A stretch of DNA of 64,000 nt from positions 1 through 64,000 of the forward strand of contig CANPOY010000007.1 in NCBI GenBank assembly GCA_947575805.1, given 5' to 3'. Below the pieces are notes generated by a model. It did no database searches. It was not told the origin of the DNA and saw nothing but the letters and a program-made list of their open reading frames with translations. The position numbers and the translations under genes were made by a program. This document shows, piece after piece, positions 33,866 through 42,354 of the stretch. The DNA is from an uncultured Lachnospiraceae bacterium (lineage in GTDB: Bacteria; Bacillota; Clostridia; Lachnospirales; Lachnospiraceae). Within the stretch, counting starts at the first letter, position 1. Each line of letters starts with the position of its first letter.

Positions 33866-34864
33866 CTACTGTCGATAGATCTCGTCCCCCCTCGGTCTGT
33901 CCAGAAAACGTGATTCTTCGCCGTTTAGAATGATCCTGTCGTTGCTGTCCGTAGTCCTTCCCACAACAGCCGCCGGAATCTTCTCCGCCTCCAAAGCTGC
34001 GGCAAGCCCGGCTCCGTCGCCCGTGACCATCACCAGCGCGCCTCCCGACAGCAGCTCGTAAGGGTTAATATTACAACATTCACATACCTCTACCGTCTCC
34101 TGACGCAGAGGAAGCTTTTTTAAATCTATGGTCAGTCCAACGCCTGCTCTTTCTGCCAGCTCCCACAGGGCTCCGAAAATCCCGCCCTCTGAAGCATCGT
34201 GCATCATGCAAACGCCGGACTTCACGGCGGTGGCGGCCTCCGGTATCACGGAAAGAAACCGGTCAAAACCTGCTGCCTCTTCCACGAAATAAGCCGGGTA
34301 TCTCTGCAGCAGCTTTTCCCGGTGCCGCCAGGCCAGAATCGCCGTCCCCTCCAGCCCGATCCACTTACTGACAACTATGTCCTGTCCGGCACATACCGCT
34401 TTCTTCCCACTCTGGCCGGTTCCCGGTGCAAAGGGTCTTCCGTACCCCGTCACCGCAGCCACGGGCTGCCTTACCGCCCGGCTGACCCAGGTCTGGCCGC
34501 CGGCTATCTGAATCCTCAGCTCTTTACATTTCGCTTCCGCTGCAGCCATCAATGTCTTAAGCTCCGGCTCCTCTGTTTCCTCCGGCAACGTCAAGGCAAT
34601 CGCCACTCCTACAGTCTCTGCCCCTGCTGCCGCCAGATTATTGGCACACCGTCCGATCAGCCGGCCCATGACATTTTCGGAATCCGTCGGGGCTGCCCTC
34701 ACCGCTGCAGTCTGCACGCAGGTCATCATATCGGCGCCGTCAAACGAAAAAATGGCGCAGTCTTCCCCTATACCTGCGCCGCTTACAATTTCATCCCTCT
34801 TCGTTTGTATTTGTCTTAAAACAGAACGTTTTAAAACGTTCTCCGGAACCTTCCCGATCTTCAC
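33866..34864 (-). CDS. AIR synthase-related protein (HypE/PurM-like fold)
   Basis: 332 residues. GIGEDCAIF with an Asp near the N terminus, MGRLIGRCANNLAAAGAE and HDASEGGIFGALWELAE are the ATP-binding and phosphate motifs of the PurM/HypE/ThiL group. No HypF, HypD or hydrogenase gene is near, so a HypE role is doubtful; stand-alone members with VanW-type neighbours are unassigned. The start is GTG, overlapping the VanW gene stop by four bases (GTGA), with AGGAGAG before it. Confidence 0.8.
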   Translation of the reverse strand: MKIGKVPENVLKRSVLRQIQTKRDEIVSGAGIGEDCAIFSFDGADMMTCVQTAAVRAAPTDSENVMGRLIGRCANNLAAAGAETVGVAIALTLPEETEEPELKTLMAAAEAKCKELRIQIAGGQTWVSRAVRQPVAAVTGYGRPFAPGTGQSGKKAVCAGQDIVVSKWIGLEGTAILAWRHREKLLQRYPAYFVEEAAGFDRFLSVIPEAATAVKSGVCMMHDASEGGIFGALWELAERAGVGLTIDLKKLPLRQETVEVCECCNINPYELLSGGALVMVTGDGAGLAAALEAEKIPAAVVGRTTDSNDRIILNGEESRFLDRPRGDEIYRQ

Positions 34865-36351
34865 TGCTGCTCTCCTGTTTCCCCGCTGTTAGAAACCACT
34901 GGCGTCGTCAATGCCGCAATCACGGCCTTTACCTGATCCACACTGCCGGAATTGATCGCCGCCATAATCTGTTCATATGCCGCAGGGTTATCCGTAGCGG
35001 TCCCCACCGTTGCACTCCTTGGCACCATCTTGTATGTGCTGCTGTTGACCTGGGTACGGCTTACTTCCTTGCCGTTCTCCTTCACAATCTTCCATAGCTT
35101 CGCCTTGTAACCGATATGAGCACCCTCGGATACTATGTACCCTATCGGTCTGGATGCGTCTGCATAGATCTGATCTCTGGGCGGTATGTTTACCTCCAGC
35201 TCCTCACTCTCAAAAATGACCTCCCTGTCCGGATCCCGGGTCTCCAGACCGTATATATTAAAAGTGATCTGCTTCTTGTCCACATACCCTTCGACATAGA
35301 CAGGATGCTCCAGACTGTTCACAAACCGGAAATCCTTACCTGCGCTTTCCGCAATCGCCGCATCCGCAGACCGGGGCACATAGCTCACCACCATGGAATG
35401 ATTATGCCGCTCCGTAACCTCCAGCTCCGCCCGCAATACCGCATTATATAGAGTAGTGGATACCTGGCAGATACCGCCGCCAAGGCTGTCTACTACCTTT
35501 CCGTTGATATAAGAGCCCGCCATGTAATAACCGTTTTTCTCGGTAAAGGGAGAAACCGTCTTGTATGTAGAAAATTCATCGCCGGGATAAAGAAGGATTC
35601 CGTTGATCAGCTTACAGCCATTTTCCACATTAGCGCTCCTGGATGAGCCGGAAGATTTAAAAGAGGTGGTAAAGCTCCCCAGAATATCCTTAACCTGAGC
35701 AAGCTCTTCCATGCTTCCCCTTGGCTCTTCCACCTCCACCTGCAGTGCAATGGCACACGCCCGGCCGTCCCAGTCCCGGGTCAGGTAGTCATTGATCAGA
35801 TCAATGGATGTTTCTACGTCCAGAGAATACCCTTTCTGCCCCTCAATAATCCTGAACTCGTCATTTTCCCGGGTAAGACCGTAATCCACGGCCTCCTGAT
35901 CATAGACGACACATTTCCCGGTAAGAATATCACTGATTCCCTGAATATTGAAAGACAGTTCAATAGGGTATATTTTGTTCTCGTGCTCCAGATCCTTTAG
36001 AATTTTGTATCTCTCGATCACGTTCCCCCGAGTGCCGATCTCTGCTGCCTCCGTCACAATTTCCCTGTTCGCCCAGGAAATACCCAGATCCCCGGCAGTT
36101 ACACTAACCTCTGCCTCGGAAGCATACTGCAGCAAAATTTCCGTCCCCTCCAGGGAACTCACATACTCTTCCACTGCAGCTTCCGCCTGGGCCTTCGTCA
36201 TACCGGACAAATCAATATTACCGGCAAAAATACCGGACTTTATGGTGTCTTCTTCCTCAGCTCGGACCGTTGTACCGAACATCAGGAAAAATGCTGCCAT
36301 CAGCGTAATACACAGTATGCTCCCTCTAAGGGTTTTCCCGGTATTTTCCAT
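34861..36351 (-). CDS. Exported VanW/YoaR-type cell-wall protein
   Basis: 496 residues. A signal peptide or N-terminal anchor (about 8-30, ending near TVRAEEE) is followed by peptidoglycan-binding-type repeats (about 35-250; GNIDLSGMTKAQAEAAVEEYV) and a VanW domain (about 250-390; LYPGDEFSTYKTVSPFTEKN, GGGICQVSTTLYNAVLRAEL, ERHNHSM). A G5-like tail closes it. Proteins of this type bind the cell wall; activity is unproven. AAAGG seven bases before the ATG at 36351 favours that start over the one at 36399. Confidence 0.88.
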   Translation of the reverse strand: MENTGKTLRGSILCITLMAAFFLMFGTTVRAEEEDTIKSGIFAGNIDLSGMTKAQAEAAVEEYVSSLEGTEILLQYASEAEVSVTAGDLGISWANREIVTEAAEIGTRGNVIERYKILKDLEHENKIYPIELSFNIQGISDILTGKCVVYDQEAVDYGLTRENDEFRIIEGQKGYSLDVETSIDLINDYLTRDWDGRACAIALQVEVEEPRGSMEELAQVKDILGSFTTSFKSSGSSRSANVENGCKLINGILLYPGDEFSTYKTVSPFTEKNGYYMAGSYINGKVVDSLGGGICQVSTTLYNAVLRAELEVTERHNHSMVVSYVPRSADAAIAESAGKDFRFVNSLEHPVYVEGYVDKKQITFNIYGLETRDPDREVIFESEELEVNIPPRDQIYADASRPIGYIVSEGAHIGYKAKLWKIVKENGKEVSRTQVNSSTYKMVPRSATVGTATDNPAAYEQIMAAINSGSVDQVKAVIAALTTPVVSNSGETGEQQ

Positions 36352-36406
36352 CTTTAACCTTTCCGCCACACCGGCACAGACAATTATTGCCCTTTTCATT
36401 GAATTA

Positions 36407-36511
36407 TCAAAAGAAATATGCTAAAGTGGGAATGATCATAGCAAGCACCAGCACCACGATAATTACTACAGATATTTTCCGCCTGGTTTTTTTGTTGTTC
36501 ATGTTAAACAT
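36407..36511 (-). CDS. 34-residue single-pass membrane peptide
   Basis: Too short for standard gene calls. It reads MFNMNNKKTRRKISV, then a hydrophobic helix (VVIIVVLVLAMIIPTL), ending AYFF. A basic N terminus plus one helix resembles the Prli42/DUF4044 group of stressosome-linked peptides in Firmicutes, a resemblance from memory. GAGG lies eight bases before the ATG. Its stop is 55 bases before the VanW gene start, on the same strand, so it heads that operon. Confidence 0.6.
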   Translation of the reverse strand: MFNMNNKKTRRKISVVIIVVLVLAMIIPTLAYFF

Positions 36512-36590
36512 TTAAAAGCCTCGTTTCCGCCATGTCCCCCGGAATCTGTGCATGGCCTGCTTAATACAAAACTCTGGAAGGATATTATAT

Positions 36591-37208
36591 ATGAATTTAT
36601 TTTTTTTGGCAAGCTTTCTCGTTTTTATCATCATGATTTTCTTTGTGATAAGAGCACAGCAGAGGAAAATTAAGGAACAGGAAGCGGAATTCTGGTCCCG
36701 GGAAGCGCGGGCCAATTCCGTGCGGCGCATGCCTTTGGATGATCTGAAATATATTCACATCCCCCTGGAAGCCTTCCCCTCCCACCTGATGAACGATGAC
36801 CCGGAGGTGCTGGAGTACATTAATACTCTGGAAAGCCTGACTTCCCGTAAAATCGTCAACTTCACCGGCAAGTCCAACACCGACCTGAAGCTGGAATACG
36901 GCACTGCAAATCTGGATGTCCTGACGGAATATGACCAGAACTATACCGTCCTGGTGCGCACCCTGCAAAAATGGGCGGATCGCCTGATAGAGGGCGGCCT
37001 CCAAAAAGAAGCTGCCGTATTAATGGAATTTGCCGTCAGCACGGGTACGGACATCAGCCGCACCTACTATTGTCTCGCCGAGTATTACGCATCCCTGAAA
37101 CGGTTTCAGGAAATCGACCGCCTGCGGGAAGCAGCCGGGAACCTGAAATCCGCTAACCGAAAGGTCATTATACGGCGCCTTCAGGAGAGTTATCCCGACG
37201 TATTCTGA
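36591..37208 (+). CDS. Membrane-anchored cytoplasmic protein with TPR-like tail
   Basis: 205 residues: one N-terminal membrane helix (about 1-20, FFLASFLVFIIMIFFV), a charged stalk, and a helical C-terminal part with a tetratricopeptide-like pair (EAAVLMEFAVSTGTDISRTYYCLAEYYA). The central PLDDLKYIHIPLEAFPSHL looks conserved. I recognise no functional family. GGAAGG nine bases before the ATG at 36591 is better than the upstream start at 36552. It is divergent from the VanW operon. Confidence 0.75.
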   Translation: MNLFFLASFLVFIIMIFFVIRAQQRKIKEQEAEFWSREARANSVRRMPLDDLKYIHIPLEAFPSHLMNDDPEVLEYINTLESLTSRKIVNFTGKSNTDLKLEYGTANLDVLTEYDQNYTVLVRTLQKWADRLIEGGLQKEAAVLMEFAVSTGTDISRTYYCLAEYYASLKRFQEIDRLREAAGNLKSANRKVIIRRLQESYPDVF

Positions 37209-37312
37209 AATGGGAATGGCCTTGCACCGATTCATTGATTGTTTGTGCCGGCACTTTCACAATCAGTATATGCACCTCCGCAGAGTAATATGACGGACTT
37301 CCCCTCCATCCG

Positions 37313-38824
37313 TCATGACAGTGCCCCGATAAACCTGTCGAATGCCTTCCGGCCTTCCTCCGTCCTTTTGTATACGCCGGCGTCCTCCAGAACCTCCATG
37401 AACACCAGCCCTATCTCCTTCTCGATTACGGCATCAATATTTGATCTGTCAATCTTTTCGTATTTGGGCATGAATTCTTCCACCCAGTCGGCATGCTTGG
37501 CAAGCTCCTCGTCTTCCCGAAGATCGCTAACCGCAAGCACCGCCTCTTTCAGCCTTGCCATTTCTTCCTTTAAGCGGGCAGGCAGCACCGCCAGTCCCAT
37601 TACTTCAATCAAGCCGATATTTTCCTTCTTGATATGATGAAGCTTTGCATGAGGATGGTATACTCCCAGAGGGTGTTCCTCTGTGGTAATATTGTTTCGC
37701 AGCACCAGGTCCAGCTCAAACTCTTCTCCACGCTTTCTGGCAATGGGCGTAATGGTATTGTGAGGCTCGCCGTCGGTACAGGCATAAATAAACGCATCCT
37801 CATCCGTATATTCCCGCCATCTTTCCAGAATCCTGTCCGCCAGGGCAATGATACGATCCGTATCCCTTCCGTTCAGACGAATCACGGACATAGGCCACTT
37901 TACCACTCCTGCGGCAACGTCCTCAAAACCCTTGACCTGAAAGCTCCTCTCCACGGGAGCCTTCGCCATGGCAAATTCATAATGTCCCCCCTGGAAATGG
38001 TCATGGCTTAGGATAGAGCCGCCTACAATCGGCAGATCCGCGTTGGAACCCACAAAGTAGTGGGGAAACTGCTTTACAAAGTCAAATAGCTTGCAAAAGG
38101 CGGCATGGTCAATCTTCATGGGCACATGCTGGTAGTTAAATACAATACAATGCTCGTTGTAATAAACATACGGGGAATACTGAAATCCCCACTTGCTCCC
38201 GTTGATGGTCACGGGAATAATGCGGTGATTCTGTCTTGCAGGATGGTTCAGCCTGCCCGCATAACCCTCGTTTTCCCTGCAGAGCAGACATTTCGGATAT
38301 CCGGACTGCTTTGCGTTCTTTGCTGCCGCAATGGCCTTGGGATCCTTTTCCGGTTTGGAAAGATTGATCGTGATGTCCAGATCACCGTACTTCGTAGGCG
38401 CAATCCACTTTATATCCTTACAGACCCGGTATCTCCTGATATAATCGGAGTCCCGGCTGAGCTTATAATAATAGTTCGTAGCCGCCTCCGGAGATTCCTT
38501 CTCATACAGTTCCCGAAATCTGCGAATGACCTCGCTGGGCCTGGGCATTAGTATACTCATAATTTTCGTGTCAAACAGGTCCCGGTATGTCACGGTGTTC
38601 TCAGCTAACATACCTTTCTCAAAAGCATAGTCGCACATCTGCCCCAGCACCGTCTCCAGCTCCTCCGGTTCCATTGCCGCAGGGCTGCCACATTCTTCCG
38701 GCTCATCCATTTCGAACAGCTCCAGAAGCCTGTTTACGGTATATGTGGCATCCTCCTCCGGCACCAGCCCTGTCTGCAGTCCATACGCTACTAACTTCCT
38801 GATATTTTCGGTTAATGTGTTCAT
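37313..38824 (-). CDS. galT: Galactose-1-phosphate uridylyltransferase, class II
   Basis: 503 residues, the Firmicutes GalT class, unlike the about 350-residue E. coli type. It swaps UMP between UDP-glucose and galactose-1-phosphate in the Leloir pathway. Class marks: ILMPRPSEVIRRF, YYYKLSRDSDYIRRYRVCKDI, GGSILSHDHFQGGHYEF with the His-X-His region, and LPARLKEE. GGGAGG is just before the ATG at 38824. It follows galK after 41 bases in one operon. Confidence 0.95.
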   Translation of the reverse strand: MNTLTENIRKLVAYGLQTGLVPEEDATYTVNRLLELFEMDEPEECGSPAAMEPEELETVLGQMCDYAFEKGMLAENTVTYRDLFDTKIMSILMPRPSEVIRRFRELYEKESPEAATNYYYKLSRDSDYIRRYRVCKDIKWIAPTKYGDLDITINLSKPEKDPKAIAAAKNAKQSGYPKCLLCRENEGYAGRLNHPARQNHRIIPVTINGSKWGFQYSPYVYYNEHCIVFNYQHVPMKIDHAAFCKLFDFVKQFPHYFVGSNADLPIVGGSILSHDHFQGGHYEFAMAKAPVERSFQVKGFEDVAAGVVKWPMSVIRLNGRDTDRIIALADRILERWREYTDEDAFIYACTDGEPHNTITPIARKRGEEFELDLVLRNNITTEEHPLGVYHPHAKLHHIKKENIGLIEVMGLAVLPARLKEEMARLKEAVLAVSDLREDEELAKHADWVEEFMPKYEKIDRSNIDAVIEKEIGLVFMEVLEDAGVYKRTEEGRKAFDRFIGALS

Positions 38825-38865
38825 ATTCCCTCCCATGATACAATTGTACAGGATCTTCTTTCCTC

Positions 38866-40029
38866 TTATACCACCCTGGGCCCGTCCCCGATCTCCACCA
38901 CATAAAAGTCCGCGGCATAACCGATCTTTTCCTTATAAGCGGTACCCACCTTCTCAATAAAACTGTCGATGGCCTCATCTTTCACAATACTGACGGTACA
39001 ACCGCCGAAGCCCGCGCCCGTCATACGGGAGCCAATAACGCCCTCCACCTTCCAGGCTTCCTCTACTAAAGTATCCAGCTCAATACCCGTAACCTCATAA
39101 TCGTCTCTGAGGGACACATGGGAAGCATTCATCAATCTGCCGAACTCTGCCACATCATTGGCCTTCAGGGCCTCTACCGCCCGTACGGTACGCTGATTCT
39201 CGTACACTGCATGCTTTGCCCGCTTTCTGCGCACGTCACTCCCTATGGCTCCCTGATGCTTTTCAAAGGTCTCCTCATCCAGCTCGCCCAGGGTTCTGAC
39301 CTTTACTGCCTGCTGCAGCTCTAACAAAGCGGTCTCACACTCGCTGCGACGCTCATTGTATTTAGAATCCCCGAGTCCCCGCTTCTTATTGCTGCAGGCA
39401 ATAACAATCTTTGCTCCCTGCAGGGCAATGGGTGCATACTCATAGGAAAGATCCGCCGTATCCAGAAAGATTGCATTGTCCTTCTTGCCCATTGCTATGG
39501 CAAACTGATCCATGATGCCGCAGTTTACCTTGTTGAACTGATTCTCGGAGTACTGTCCGATCAGCGCCAGATCCTGATTGCTGACCTCAAAACCAAACAA
39601 ATCCCTCAGGATAAAGCCCGTCAGCACTTCCACTGACGCAGAGGAGGAAAGCCCGGAGCCATTAGGAATATTGCCGCTCAGCAGCAGGTCCATTCCGCAG
39701 GGAACCTTCATACCCTTCTCTCCAAACGCCCAGATCACTCCCTTGGGATAGTTCGTCCAGTCTGCCTCCTTAGAGGGAACAAGATCCTCCAGAGAAGATT
39801 CCAGAACCCCCAGCTTTTCAAAATTCATGGAATAAAACAAAAGTCTGTTATCCTCTCTTTTCCTTGCCACACCGTAAGTACCGATGGTCAGCGCGCAGGG
39901 AAATACATGCCCTCCGTTGTAGTCGGTATGTTCACCGATCAGATTCACCCGGCCCGGCGCAAAATAGGCCTTTGCCCCTTCCGCATCCCCAAATACCTCT
40001 GCGAACTTTTTTAAGATTATATCTTTCAT
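38866..40029 (-). CDS. galK: Galactokinase
   Basis: 387 residues, GHMP kinase. It phosphorylates galactose at C1. Marks: PGRVNLIGEHTDYNGG (substrate), IPNGSGLSSSASVEVLTG (ATP-phosphate loop), and the C-terminal SRMTGAGFGGCTVSIV. GGAGAGGG precedes the ATG. A TATAAT stands on the minus strand near 40088, suggesting a promoter of its own after the terminator of the AraC gene. Confidence 0.96.
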   Translation of the reverse strand: MKDIILKKFAEVFGDAEGAKAYFAPGRVNLIGEHTDYNGGHVFPCALTIGTYGVARKREDNRLLFYSMNFEKLGVLESSLEDLVPSKEADWTNYPKGVIWAFGEKGMKVPCGMDLLLSGNIPNGSGLSSSASVEVLTGFILRDLFGFEVSNQDLALIGQYSENQFNKVNCGIMDQFAIAMGKKDNAIFLDTADLSYEYAPIALQGAKIVIACSNKKRGLGDSKYNERRSECETALLELQQAVKVRTLGELDEETFEKHQGAIGSDVRRKRAKHAVYENQRTVRAVEALKANDVAEFGRLMNASHVSLRDDYEVTGIELDTLVEEAWKVEGVIGSRMTGAGFGGCTVSIVKDEAIDSFIEKVGTAYKEKIGYAADFYVVEIGDGPRVV

Positions 40030-40096
40030 ACCCTCTCCAATCCGTATCCTGCGATACTTTGCATGTTAAATTTCTTTCATCTAAATTCTATTATAC

Positions 40097-40133
40097 AAAA
40101 AAACAAACGGATTACTACATCCATTTGTTTTTT
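40097..40133. terminator. Bidirectional terminator between AraC regulator and galK
   Basis: CAAACGGA/TCCATTTG stem with an 8-base loop, flanked by seven A on the left and six T on the right. It ends the leftward AraC transcript before galK. Confidence 0.75.
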
Positions 40134-40191
40134 GATCCTGTCAAAATGTTGTCTGCATAACATCGTGGAAACAGGGCTTTTTCATTGGGGC

Positions 40192-41082
40192 TTAGTGGGA
40201 CTTTAACAGCTCCGCAATCAGGCCCTCCACCTCCTGCAGCTGTTCCCTGGAATTCTCCCGATGGCTCTGCTTACGGTATTGGGAAGGCGACATTCCTTTC
40301 ATGGCGTGGAATGCCCTGGTAAAAACAAGAGCGTCGCTGTAGCCGCAGGAAAGGGCAATGCTCTCAATGGGATAAGAGGTAGAATCCAAAAGCTCCCGGG
40401 CCTTTGTAATTCGAAAGGTAGTCAGAAACTGCTGAGGAGACATTCCCAGGTAGTTCTGAAACAAAGTATACAGATAGCTTCTGTTAATGCACACATAATC
40501 AGCCACGTCCGTTACTTTAATGGGGTTACAATAATTGCTTTGAATAAAGGAAACCGCCTTCTTTACATACTGATTCCCCCTGTCTTCCTCATCCTTCGCC
40601 ACCACCCCCGCGCTTTCCGCCAGTACCGACAAAAAAATCCCCAGCTGTCCGTTTCGCCGCAGGTCGTCCGCCATGCCAAAGGTATTATGTTCCATCATAT
40701 CCCGCACAATCCTGTATAACTCCTGATCCCTGGGGCAGGAAAAAACAGGATGTCTGGCAGAAAGTCCCATAGCAGTCAGATATTCCTCCACACGACTGCC
40801 GCCGAATCCCACCCAGAGATAGCTCCAGGGCTCCTCCCCATCCGCTTGATAATAGGCCAGCTCGTTAGGCTGGATAAGAAAACCGTACCCTGCCTCTAAA
40901 CGGTATTCCTTGTCATGAAAGCGGAAAATTCCTTTCCCGCTCAAAACGTAATGGATCAGATAATGGGGTTTTGAAGCGGGGCCAAAGCTGTGCAGACTTT
41001 CCGTCTGAGAACAGCCACAGCAGTTCACATAAAGACTGCCTGTTTTGTCATTTTGAAAATCCAGCTTAAACGCTTTCTCCAC
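40192..41082 (-). CDS. AraC-family regulator with cupin sensor domain
   Basis: 296 residues. An N-terminal cupin-like sugar-sensing domain (about 25-160; HYVLSGKGIFRF, YGFLIQPNELAYYQ) and a C-terminal double helix-turn-helix (ITDVADYVCINRSYLYTLF-like, then IALSCGYSDALVFTRAFHAMKGMSPSQYRK). This is the MsmR/RafR type. Its place upstream of galK-galT suggests galactoside control, by position only. Confidence 0.88.
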   Translation of the reverse strand: MEKAFKLDFQNDKTGSLYVNCCGCSQTESLHSFGPASKPHYLIHYVLSGKGIFRFHDKEYRLEAGYGFLIQPNELAYYQADGEEPWSYLWVGFGGSRVEEYLTAMGLSARHPVFSCPRDQELYRIVRDMMEHNTFGMADDLRRNGQLGIFLSVLAESAGVVAKDEEDRGNQYVKKAVSFIQSNYCNPIKVTDVADYVCINRSYLYTLFQNYLGMSPQQFLTTFRITKARELLDSTSYPIESIALSCGYSDALVFTRAFHAMKGMSPSQYRKQSHRENSREQLQEVEGLIAELLKSH

Positions 41083-41165
41083 AGCCTGGCCTCCCTTCCG
41101 TCATCAGGCACTTTCGGACAGGCAGGGCCTGATGCGCGAAAATGCCGCACTTCAGACCCCAATCG

Positions 41166-42305
41166 TCAGGACAGAATGAACTCTTTCCTGTCCAGATCAG
41201 CCTGCACCTTTTCCAGATGATCGCGAATGGAAAGCTTCTGGGGACATACCTTCTCACACTTTCCGCACTTGATACAGTTCTTTGCCTTGTGCTCATCACC
41301 CATATGTTTCTCCCATTCACCCTTCACCATGTTGTAGTTGCGATACATATGATAGGTGTTCCAGATGCGGAAATTTCTGGGTATTTCCACTCCTGCGGGA
41401 CAAGGCATACAGTAGCCGCAGCCGGTACAGCCGTTCTGGACACGACTGTTGATCAGGGCTACCACCTTGTCAATAGTTTCCTTTTCCCTGTCCGAAAGGG
41501 GCGTAAACGTTCCGAAGGTCTTAAGATTATCCTCCACCTGCTCCATGGTTGACATACCGCTTAAGATCACCTTCACACCGGGCAGGCTTCCCACCCAGCG
41601 CAGAGCAAAACTTGCCATGGAAGCGGACGGATTTAAGCCATGGTACATTTCTGTAATGTCCTCGGGAAACGCTGCCAGGGAACCTCCCTTAACCGGCTCC
41701 ATGATTACAAGGGGCACCTTCTTTTCCGCCGCCAGCTCATAACCCTTTATCCCTGCCTGCTCTTTCGCATCCATATAGTTCAGCTGGATCTGGCAGAAAT
41801 CCCAATCCCGGTAATTGAGTATATTCTCAAAGGCTTCATAATTGTCATGGAAGGAAAATCCCAGATGTCTGATCTTTCCCTTTGCCTGCAGCTCCTCCAG
41901 CCTTTCAATACAGCCCAGCTCCACCATCTCCCGGAACCGGTCCTTGTTTAGGGCATGCATCAGGTAGAAGTCTATGTAATCCGTCTGCAGCTTATCCAGC
42001 TGCTCCTGAAAAAGCCGATCTACATCCTCCAGGGTTTTTACCGCCCAGCAGGGCAGCTTGGTGGCAAGATAAAAGCTGCCTCGGTCATACTTTTTCATCA
42101 CACGTCCCACCACACGCTCGCTCTCGCCGCCATGATAAGGATACGCCGTATCATAATAATTCACTCCCGCAGCATAGGCTTTGTCCAGCAGACGTTCCGC
42201 CTCTGCCTCGTCGATCTTACCGCCTTCTGTCACAGGAAACCTCATACACCCGAACCCTAAAAGGGAAGTTTCCACTCCCAGCTTCTCCATTTTTCTCTTT
42301 TCCAT
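41166..42305 (-). CDS. Aldo/keto reductase with C-terminal 4Fe-4S domain
   Basis: 379 residues. The aldo/keto reductase barrel (about 1-270) has LGFGCMRFP, the catalytic Tyr in YYDTAYPYHGGESE, ATKLP and ILSGM. The C-terminal ferredoxin part has CTGCGYCMPC and CIKCGKCEKVC. Such fused enzymes probably take electrons from iron-sulfur centres, but their substrates are mostly unknown. The frame starts eight codons earlier; AAAGGAAAGG before the ATG at 42305 decides. It lies between AraC and GH3 genes. Confidence 0.9.
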   Translation of the reverse strand: MEKRKMEKLGVETSLLGFGCMRFPVTEGGKIDEAEAERLLDKAYAAGVNYYDTAYPYHGGESERVVGRVMKKYDRGSFYLATKLPCWAVKTLEDVDRLFQEQLDKLQTDYIDFYLMHALNKDRFREMVELGCIERLEELQAKGKIRHLGFSFHDNYEAFENILNYRDWDFCQIQLNYMDAKEQAGIKGYELAAEKKVPLVIMEPVKGGSLAAFPEDITEMYHGLNPSASMASFALRWVGSLPGVKVILSGMSTMEQVEDNLKTFGTFTPLSDREKETIDKVVALINSRVQNGCTGCGYCMPCPAGVEIPRNFRIWNTYHMYRNYNMVKGEWEKHMGDEHKAKNCIKCGKCEKVCPQKLSIRDHLEKVQADLDRKEFILS

Positions 42306-42354
42306 TGTTATACCTTTCCTTTCATACATTATAATTTAGATTGTTTTTCCTACA

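Noticed and set aside
33866..34864. Hydrogenase maturation protein HypE
   Set aside because: Fold motifs fit, but no hydrogenase or other hyp gene is present, so only the family name is given.
37285..37320. Stem ATGACGG/CCGTCAT after galT as a terminator
   Set aside because: Only seven pairs and no T tract on the minus strand; too weak to list.
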